Assembly: GCA_948146395.1 (NCBI GenBank)
Contig: OX411558.1
Coordinates: forward strand, 36,530,850 to 36,594,849
DNA: 64,000 bases
Direction: 5' to 3'
Source: Fragum whitleyi
Taxonomy: Eukaryota; Mollusca; Bivalvia; Cardiida; Cardiidae
In this document: one piece after another, positions 47,228 through 58,000 of the stretch
Layout of the letters: every line of letters starts with the position of its first letter
Numbering within the stretch: the first letter of the stretch is position 1
Made by a program: the position numbers and the translations under genes
Notes under the pieces: generated by a model
Seen by the model: only the letters and a program-made list of their open reading frames with translations
Database searches by the model: none
Told to the model about the DNA's origin: nothing

Positions 47228-47670
47228 CGGCTAACAACATCGTGAATTTGACAAGATGAATAATTTTGGAATGATTTTGGAATGAAATTAATTGAGTGTG
47301 TGGAGCGAGTTTTGGGGGAAATTCAAAGGAGATAATCAAACATCGCTAAGTTTGTTCAATATGAACAAACTAAGCAATATTTATTACCCCCTTTAAAAGA
47401 ATATACGTTCTTTTCTATTTATAAATGTGTCTTCATGGACAAATTTAAAATCCACACGAGCCTATTTTAAAAATAATAGAATAAGTTGATCGATTTGAAT
47501 AAAATGTTGATAGCCTTGGTCGATTTCGATTTTTTTTCTTTTTTTTTAAGCTTTGGGAGCGATTTTGAACGATTTAAGTGAGTGTTTGGAAAGAATGAAT
47601 GGAGCGCTGAGCGAGCGAATCAGAATGGTTTTGATCGAAACGAGAGTCAATTTCACGATAGTGTTAGTTG
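47228..47670. mobile_element. MITE family A, complete copy
   Basis: GGCTAACAACATCGTGAATT to TCACGATAGTGTTAGTTG. The central hairpin is TTTGTTCAATATGAACAAAC. It lies in tandem with the truncated copy before it. Confidence 0.82.
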
Positions 47671-48792
47671 AATGCATTTTGTAAAACTATGTTGATAACA
47701 AAATCAAATTTGTATTAACTAAAGTCAAGAAAATATCCAATTTAGTAAATAAAAGTTTTACCATTCCGTTTCTTTTCAATTCTTAAAGAAAGGTTTAATA
47801 TTTTGTTTTTCTTTTTTTATTTCTTAGATTTAATGACATAGTTTAAAAAAAACACATATGTTACCATGCTTGTTTTTTCTACAAAACCAACTTCAAGTTT
47901 TAAGTGAGACACTTCTGTCCAAGACAGGTTATGATATTGATATTTTAATTAGGTCACTTTATTTAAATATTTCGGCTTAAGTAAACCTTTTTCAAGAATT
48001 TCAAATTTTTAATTGAACTAGAGTGAACTATTTCAAAAATGTTTTTATTCCCCTGGGAAATATTGTGTGATAGTTTGTATGATATTCATATTGCCTTCAT
48101 TCTTGGAAATTGTCACATAAAGGTTAATCATTTAAAGAATAAAAGCAGACAAATATATTTCAATTATGTCTATTGTTTCTTAAGATGATTTGAAAGGTAA
48201 CGGGCTGTGCATTTAATGAATAGGGAAAATGTTTCGCGGAAAGACGTTACCGTATTTTTCGTACAATAAGCCGCACATGTGTTTTGGCTAACTGTTTATA
48301 ATGTTAAAAATGAACTACTTTCATGTTGCTAACTCATTTTAAGTCAACATAAATCATCTTAAGTATCACCCCATTCATTTTCGTTTAATTTACGAGAAGT
48401 GGTATTGGCAGACTTAAGAAATAATTTTCCGAGTTCTTTAAATGCCTAAAAGTCAATAAAGTGGCGTTTGTCACTTCATAGCAACGGATGTATTCATCCG
48501 AAAGTAAAAATATAACGGAAAGGATATTTGCAGGAAATGGTCTATGACGAAACTATTAATAAAAAGTAGTCGAAATTTTAAGTTTGTACTTTGGATGTAT
48601 TCATCCGATGTAAAAATATAACGGAAAGGATTTTTGTGTTTGAGAGAGACGTTTTCAAAAAATCTGTATTTAAACAAAGAAAATTCGCTCTTTAGGTATG
48701 GGTGATGTAAAAAGATTAATAATAAGAAGTAAAAATCGTTTTACAATATCAAAGTATACAATAAAAAGCTTATTGAATTTAAATGGAAATAC
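47671..48792. other. No feature except a small local repeat
   Basis: GGATGTATTCATCCGA and AAAAATATAACGGAAAGGAT recur at ~48484-48530 and ~48592-48631 (a ~108 bp duplicated unit). Could include the 5' region of the allatotropin gene; no promoter is identifiable. Confidence 0.45.
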
Positions 48793-48872
48793 ATTGTGTC
48801 GGACCCGTTCTTTCGGCGTAGTTGCCCTCGCAAGCTCGGGCAACTCTGCCAAAAGATCTCGTCCGACACAAT
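48793..48872. mobile_element. 80 bp fold-back element
   Basis: ATTGTGTCGGAC and GTCCGACACAAT form perfect 12 bp ends. Inner arms GTTGCCC / GGGCAAC pair around TCGCAAGCTC. Almost the whole element folds into one hairpin. Confidence 0.8.
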
Positions 48873-49066
48873 ATATTGCCATATGAATTCAATTACTTAT
48901 AATATTGAAAAGTAAACTTGCCAAATTACGTGACGTCTAAGCCACACACCCTACCATGTAAATAATAACGCGGAATATCGTGCTATAATTAAAGTCTAAT
49001 TTATCATAGTATTTTTAAACTGAAACAACTGAAACAAATTCTTTTCTTTTTTTCAGAGAAATAACC

Positions 49067-52000
49067 ATGATGACTATTTCAGCTGATTTATTCACTTTGA
49101 CATTATTCTTGTCGTGCCTGGAGACTAATGCAAGCGTCATAAGTACGCGGACTGATGATCTTATTTCGGTCAATGAGCATTTGTATAACCCAGACTTGTA
49201 CGGCTCAGTGTATCAGGAAACCAGTAAAAAGAAAAGGTTATACCTGGCTCCCGGTTTGTCAAAACTCGAAAAGGCACTAGACAATGACAGTTTTGATATC
49301 GATGTATTTAACGACATTCCAAAACAGATAAAGGAAAATAGTGTAAGTGACATTGCAGATATTGATAAAACATTTGGTTTATTAAATCAAGAAACGACCA
49401 ACAGCGATAAAGATTTACAACAAGAAAGTAAGCTCGGTTTGTTTCCAGAAAAGAACAGGGAAGACATTGAAGCGATAAAGGACGAACTGAGAAATTACAA
49501 CCAGCGCTCAAGGAGATGGCCAACCAAACGGAGGACATGGTCAAAATTCCTCGACAGACAAGGAAAACGGTACAAGGCAGGTGTGGCAGATAGACTCGCC
49601 CACGGATTCGGAAAACGGTCTGCATTTAAAACTCTCAACTTTGGGGGCAGGGTAAAAATCAACGAAAATGATTCAAATTATAAGGGAGATCCCACTCACG
49701 AAGGAAGATCAGCACGAGAAATTGCTAAACTAATATTGGGAATGACTGCAGGTAGAAGTCAAGAGAATGGAGAAAACTCTTTAGTGTAAGTTGTCTCTAG
49801 TCTTTTAATATGGGTTATTATCACTTGTTTTTATATAGGGGCTGATTTATGATTATTGTATTGTAGCATCAGTCTTCGGGAAAATGCAAGGTAGCCTTAC
49901 ACTATTTTCAATTAATATAAAAATAGAACACTTCCTGGATATTTTATATGATACTACATATTTCTTAAATTGTATTTTCATTGTTTGCTCGTTCGTCATG
50001 CTTCGTGAAAATGACAATCATTGAAATCAAAATCTTTCACTCAGCGCTCTATTTATACATTCCAAAGACTCACTCAAATCGATTAAAATCATTCCAGAAT
50101 CTTTAGAAAACATTTCGAAATGGACCAAGACGATCATCATTTAAGTCAAATCGATTAAATTATTCTACGATTTGAATGACTGGCGCGGATTTTAAAGTAT
50201 TAAAATTTAAAGTTTTGTTCAAGGCGAACAAAATTAGCGATATTGGATAACCTCCCTTTCATTCACTCAAAACTCGCTCCACACACTCATTCAATTTCAT
50301 TCCAATATCATTCAGCTTTTGAATTCCACAATGCTCTTAACTGTAACTGACATACACATACATGCAAATTTATCGATCGAATCACAATTGGTGATCTTCG
50401 AGATACTTATACTTTTAAAATTTCGATGAAATTTTATTTATACCCAAGTATATGTAATTCATATTTCAGTCGAAAGCCACGGAAGAAATCCCTTGTAGAC
50501 CTATTAAATGAAGTCCTTAGAGCAAATGGTAAGAAAAAAAAATAACTATTGATTTTTATATAGCACTATCCAAGTATTCTTTGTCGCTGCAAATCTATAC
50601 TGCATACCAAGCGGAATTGACTTTGCGATAGTGTTAAGAAATAGAGTTAAGTATGTATGAAACAATTCCAAATAACGGACGATTTCTTCCCCGTAAGTTA
50701 CAGACACCCGTTTTACTAACATCTTGCGATAATTTTGCGTATGTCAAAAATTAAAGTTGCTTCTTGAATAGTAACTAAATATGGAATTATTCCATGCATC
50801 ATTTCATTGGAATCGTCTTCTAAAGACGACGAGATATTCAAAGGCAGAATCTAACAATTAATGAAAACACCAGGTACGATTTACGATTTTGACATACGAT
50901 GAACTTTTTCGTAAGATTTAGTAAAACAAGCCCCAGGTCTGCGGTCAGGATAGCAAAACGCTGTCATTTTTTTTAACGCAGCAAGGATACTTAGTCAATA
51001 GTTAGTTACACCAATACTACCACAACATCCCTTACCAGCCTCCAGCTGCTATCCAAAATAGGTCTAGGACTATCGACCCATTGGCGGGAGACAAATTGAG
51101 ACCAATAGCCTTAGAACCTTTAATCAACACAAACAGCTTTTGTAGGCTACTCAAGAATGGTACTCATCAACTAACAAGAAAAAATGGTTGTTCTGCAATT
51201 ATTATGTTTTAGAAATAAGTCTCCCACACAGCAGCAAAAATTCTCAGACTCCTATCATTGTACTAGGAGCAATAACCAAGACGGGTCTTTTTTCTGTGTT
51301 CAGAAAATGTATGCGTTAATTGGATAAATAGAGGATAATCTTTTGTTTCAGTGTAAGATCGATTTATATTTTATTGAGTGAACAACAAAAGCTATATTTT
51401 CACGAGTGGTGGAGCCACGAGTGAAAATATAGCTTTTGTTGTTCACGAAATGAAATATTAATCGATCTTACACGAAAAACAAACGATTATTCTATTTCTT
51501 TAATGCAAACATGAGACAAAATGTGAAATTTCTATGACATTTTTTGTAAAGCGCGTCATTTAGCACGTGATTGCTATGCAACGTTCATTGTGACGTCACT
51601 TATTTCGCCCCGCATAGATGACGTCAGATAGTATGAAATGCACGAAAGCAGGGTATAAGATTTTGATAATTTCATTGCTTTTGCGGTGAGATTATCAAGT
51701 GTTAATCTACCGTTATTTCTCGATAAACCACCGACAAGCATTAAAGAATACAGGGTACCGTTTCTGAGGTACCCGATGCTTCGTTATCCTCGACATAGAC
51801 TGGTTGAGAAATAGAGAATAACATATTAGTGTCTTAAAATATCAATGTTATCTGGTCGAGGTTGGGGAAATTATCATGACAAGGCTTACCGAGTCATGAT
51901 AATTTCTCGCTGCCGAGACCAGATAACATTGATATTGTAAGACACTAACATGTTATTCTATTTATCATGCAACCTTTTTTCACGCTTAATTGTAATAAAA

Positions 52001-55000
52001 CCTTAAAAAATCAGAGAAATTCAGATGAAAGAGTATGCAAATTGTTTCTTAAAATAGGCCGTCTGATATCACGTTATGTTTCACGTATCAGACAGATGAT
52101 ATCAGATCAATACAGGCTTCATTGCATGATAAAATTGCTTCTTTTACGGATTCGACATTACAATACCGACAAATTATGGACACATAACCTGAATGCGCGT
52201 GTAATCTGAACAGAGATTACCATACAATGCAATATATAGCCGCCGTCATAGCGCAGTTGGTAGCGCGTCGGACTGTCAATCTAGAGTTCGCGGGTTCGAT
52301 CCCCGACGGCGGAACTCATTCTTTCCGACTATTTGTCTCTCACCAATGGGTTGATAATCGTAGACCTATGTGAGATAGCGGCTGGAGGCTAGGAAAGAAT
52401 GTGGTGGTTGTACTGGTGATAGATATACCAGGAAACCATTGTTAGGTGCTCCAGCCGCCGCGATATAACTGAAATAATGTTGAAAGCGGCGTTAAACTCC
52501 ATTCAATCAATCAAACAATGCAATATATACCACTGTACCACTGTTATAAATAGCGAATTCGACTCAGTATTTAAGCCCCCGTCTGTGTTCGTGAACATTT
52601 CCGAAACGCATAACAATGATCTTAAACGACTATGTACACAAAAATCAAAGTACTGAAAGTACTGATAAGTTGGAATGCGTTCAAAAGACGGTGACCTCAA
52701 GCCACTAACAAAGCTTACGCCTCCCGTCCTCCACAGGTGATCACTTAATACGTCGCGTCTTTTTACGGGCGTATATAAATCAATGTATTTCAACAACGAT
52801 ATACGCTGAAACCCCGCTAGCTTAACGGAGGAGCAATTGATCTGCAATAACGAAACTTTACACAAATGTTGCCCATGACCCAAAGAAATGCCCTTTTGTT
52901 TCGAGGTCATACATGTCAAGGCCATAAGTAAGCTGTAACTGTTAACAGTTTCCACTCTAACTGAACAACAAATTGACCCAAATCATAAAACTTGACACAA
53001 ATGTTGTCAATGACCCAAGAAAGTGCCCAATTTTGGAATCACGGAGGTCGAAGTCACAATTTAACCTCGTCCAAAAATTTTCTTGAGATTCTAACTCATT
53101 AAGTAAAAGACCATATTTTCAAAACATAGGTACTGTTTTTACCGACATTTGATCACAAATGACGTTGAGTTAGTCCCAACGACGTTGATGATATTTTTAA
53201 CTTTTTTCACATAGCAAACGACAATAGCATAGTAAAACTTTGTACGAGAGCTATTCTTTATTTATAATCTAAAAGGAAAACACTAAAAATCAAAGCACTG
53301 AAAGTACTGATGGTGAACGAACCTGATGGTAATCTAGAGTGATATATTGAATTCAATTAGAAAAGAGAAATTATGAATGTAAAAAAAGGGGGTAGGAATT
53401 CCTCGACAAAATTTAAGTTATTCGGAAATTTCACTGCGAATTCAAAGAAAGGAAAGAGAGGAAAAATCCTGTTAAAAATATTTGTTAGAATATGAGTTGT
53501 TACTCTGTGAAAATTTCTTTTACACACACTTGAAATAGGTACATTTATTAATTAAACATAAATGGAGAAAACGATTTAATCCTATCTAAAACTTTCTTCA
53601 ACCTATATCCAATGGTGTTTGTTTTTACAAAAGTAATTGTTATCCTGTTTAAGCTTATTTCAAGTAAATTTGTTGTATTTGTTTTAACCTTTTTTTTATC
53701 TATCTTTGTTTCTTCTCAGAGGATGAAAAGGTCTTTGAGTACCAACCAAAGAAACACCTATGAATACCAGTCAGTTCTGAACTGTACTCATTGTTTAAAG
53801 TTATGATTTGTTAACTTATTAATAGTATTTTGAACCATAACCTGAGAGATTCATTTTTATCATATCTGAAGCCAAAACCACTTCCGTGGTTGACACATAT
53901 GTCGTTATTCAATTTTATAACACTGCAGGATGAGAAATATTTAGGTATAGTTTAAAGGAGGTCTAGTGCCCTATTAGTATAATACATAGATAATTTCTGT
54001 TTAAGGTTTAGAAATTAAAGTATAACTTTTTATAATAAAAAATTGCTAAATAGTAATTTGCATACTAAAAGTCTTTATAAATATTATTTTTGTAACGTAA
54101 TTTCTACATCAAAAGCGAATAAGAATCTTATTTAAGAAGTTTATTTTTTAAAAGGGAGGTAACAATTGCATGACTATGTCTATGACTATGTTTAAGTATA
54201 ATACAATGTTTTGTTTTGTCTTCTCCAGACTTTCTTCCCAATAAGAATTGAGAATCCTTACAATTGTCGGTTCATTTTTTGCACGAGAACCTATTGTTTA
54301 CCTTCAAGAGTTTGGATGCTTGTAAAATCACTCACTATCGATATCTTATTACAGTATTGCGGCTGATATTAGACTTTTCTGCTCGGAGCTAGTTTTTGCT
54401 TAAACTGTAGTTAACCAATTCTAAACGTATTTTGGGAAGGATGGAGCCAGTTTTTATTCATCGAATAAGATTTTTATGATTTCTGTAAAAACCGCAATGA
54501 CTTTTCCAGAATAATTTAACAACTGAACCCGACTGTCAAATGGTAAACAAGTGCATGACGGATCTGGACCCCCCTTGACCACGGCAATATCCACCTGTAT
54601 CTAGGGTTGAATATTTAGCTATCATTTATTTAATTTTCAAATAGAATTTTGAATTGATATGGTTTTACAGATTGAAAAAATGTAAAGTAGAATGGCCCCA
54701 ATGAAATATCTTCCGTGCCTGTCGCATTTGGTATTCGGCAATATTCGCTTCTGAGACAGACGAATACGAAACGTTTTCGCTGGGAATATGTTCACCGAAT
54801 ATTCGAGTGTATCCTTACAAGCCCTACTTCAGCCAACGCAATGTCACAGAAAAATCTTAATAGCGGGGTTCATCCCTATTCAAATAAAAGGTACAAGAAA
54901 GGTTGTACATGTAAAACACATGTCGAATCATTCTTAAAACCCGTCTCGAGACTGACTGTCGCTAGTTGAAAAGTTATGTAAAACCGCGTTACCGTTTCTA

Positions 55001-58000
55001 ATGACACAAGGTGTCTTGATGTGTCATTCGTCTCAACTCGGCCGATTCCTGTAACTACATTTAAATCGGAGTCGGCGGAGATCGCCCGAGTATTGCCGAA
55101 TGTAAGTTCAAGAGGGCATGACCTAAATAAACACGTATTTCCGGCTAATTACTACAAGTTGCACCAGCGAAGGCTTGGGTCAAAAACATAGTATCTGTCT
55201 CTACGGTGTTTAGACACAAACTTTGTTTTTGCTTTAAACTCTCGACAAGCTTACGCCGATCAAAAATTCCCTTGATAAACATCGCAAGATCATTTTGTGT
55301 TTTTCAAGGCGAATTTTCATTATCTTCACTTGATAAAGAATAATAGTATCACGCCGTTAGAGAAATAAGCAGTGATTTTGCAGAGAAAAATATTGAAAGA
55401 TACTAAATTGAATTTTAAGAGGCGCTACTTTATTTCAAATGTATTAACATCCAACAGGATTTTCCTGACATGGTATATAACACTGGTGAACGACGTTCGT
55501 TCACCAAAAATGGTAGAAAATTGGTTGACTTTGAGAGACGCTATTTTCATTTAGGATGCGTCATACTTTTTCGCAGGTTAGCCGTTGGATTATGAAATAA
55601 AGACGTCCTCTGCCATTTTCTTTTTTTATATTAACGAAACACGCGTTTAATGAATTGGGCATTGTTTATGAAGAGTGATATCTTTTATCTGAATTTTTTT
55701 ATGAAGAGTGATATCTTTTATCTGAATTTTTTTATGAAGAGTGATATCTTTTATCTGAATTTTAGTGCTTAAAAGGCAGCGTGTTTAACGACGTCAGTCA
55801 GAACAATTGAAACGACGTTATGTTAACCCCTTTCATTTTTTAGGAAAATCTATGCGCGATATCATCAACATATTGTTTACAAGCATGCATGATTTCTATT
55901 CATTTAATTTTAACCTCGCTTGGATTAGGCCGAGTCGTTATTAGACAATCTAACGCGTTTGTTTTATCGTCGTTTTATTCTTGACTGAGGATCAAAGTTT
56001 TACATTGAAATGTTTAACTGTCTACTTTCAATAATGATCAATAATACTCATTCATGTTCTATGTCTCATAATAATGTTTTGCCTTATTTGCATATTCGCG
56101 AAACCGGACAAGATTTTTGTCAATAAGTATATATTGGTGCTAACTTTTAATCAATGCACACGCGGATGATATGATTACCATGTGCGAATCGAGGAGAAAA
56201 GAGCATAATTGTTCATTAGTATTGTAGGTATTCCGGTGGGAGTAGAACGAACTGGACCTGAAAGCAAAATACGTAGGGTTGGTAAACTCGTTCAGATATT
56301 TGAAAAAAAGGCTGTAGTGACCTTGTGATTATCTTCAATGATATTTAAAGGATTGCGCACGTGTGTATATTTGCACAATTGAATTCATGTCTAGGCAATT
56401 TTAAAGAAAATGTACAAAAGCAGAAAGAGAAGATAAATGTTTGCCAACCTTCATCGATCCTTGCTGCGTCCACAATCAAGTGAAATTATCGCGCTATTTG
56501 GAAATGGATTTCCGCTTTTATAGATAAGAACAGAAAAGAAGAACATATCTTTTATATTCATCCAAGTACAATGGGGTATAATATGGACAATATATATAAA
56601 TGATGTTATTTGTTATAATTTAAGTACTTCCGGTAAAACAAATAGATGAATGATTGGATTGGGGAAAATTTAGGCTCATCCAAGGGATAGCAGCGCGTCT
56701 ATACAGTTGCAGTTACCATTTCATTTACTTTGAAGAATTATATTTTGTTATCAGTGATAAACTAGTGGACAAGAAATATTGCCAGTTGGGACCTAAAACA
56801 TCGCAGCTAAAGGTAAAATATGCTATAGCTACGACGTTTCGGTCTCAATTTGATGTAATTAATTGAAATTAGATCTTTTGTGTTGGGATATTTATTTTTT
56901 TATTTGTTTGAGTACAAATAAAAAACAACGACACGCATATATATCCATAGTAAATCGTGCCAAGATGGCTATATCCCCTGGTTTTTTCCGTTCTTGTTCG
57001 AAACGAAAAAAACAAGAAAAGGGATTTGGGAAATATGATAAAACCGAAACAAAATATTTATATTACGTAAGAATGCAACAACAAAGTTTCAGATATAAAC
57101 GAGAGGTATTTATTGCCGGGACAGTTGAGAACAAAAGTTGTCTGGTATTGGGGTAAATTTTACTTCATATATGTAGGAACATTCCATTTGTTTGTAAACT
57201 TGACCTTTCGTAACTCATGAGTACAGGTTTCATTCATAAAAGGTCAGATAAAATTGTAGTAGGTCATCAGGTCGTGTGGTATGGCCAATCAGAAAACAGC
57301 TTTTGTTCACACATGGGTGAGTTCAACTCGTGTCATAGGAGAGTACACGGGAAAAAAGTTTTTACGGATAGATGTAATAAAAGAGAATATTTACTGGATC
57401 GGGTTTAATATAGATAAATAATCTGTAGATGTTGAGCGTTTCTAATTATGGTTTACGGAATAATGAGGAACAAAACATTTGAACCATTATGTTGAAGTGT
57501 TTAATAAGATCGTTCAGAAAGAGAAACTAGACCTCTCAAAGTAGCTATAACATAATTCTACGAAAATAGGTTGCGAAATTACCAAATAAGCAGATCACGT
57601 GATTGGCTTGTGCTATCGCCACAATACAGAGCGAAAACAGATCGTGACATTACCAAATTAGCAGATCACGTGATTGGCTAGTGTTATTGTCAATAGCTGA
57701 CATTATTGGACTTGAGTCATCACATGATTTCCAAATATAGTAATGCAAACTTGTGATACAAGTAAATTCGTACGCAACTTTTAATATAAATCGTTTAAAA
57801 CATAAATTAGCGTCTTATTAATATACATGAAGTGAAAGTTATGTAATTGTACAACATTATTTCTTATTGATATAATTAACTGTATGTCTTTGTCAAGTTG
57901 AGATATACAAAATAGGCCGAAGTGTATTCACATCCTGTTCACGTGATATGTGTTCTCAAAAAACCCGAAATGAAATTATCTTGTGTTCATTTTGCGGTTT

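Noticed and set aside
49308..49625. 105-codon frame antisense to allatotropin
   Set aside because: It is fully opposite the allatotropin exon and has no signature; a shadow frame.
52239..52313. tRNA-Asp(GTC) gene
   Set aside because: The acceptor and anticodon stems do not pair in register, and the sequence continues into a SINE body and tail between 14 bp target duplications. It is a SINE head.
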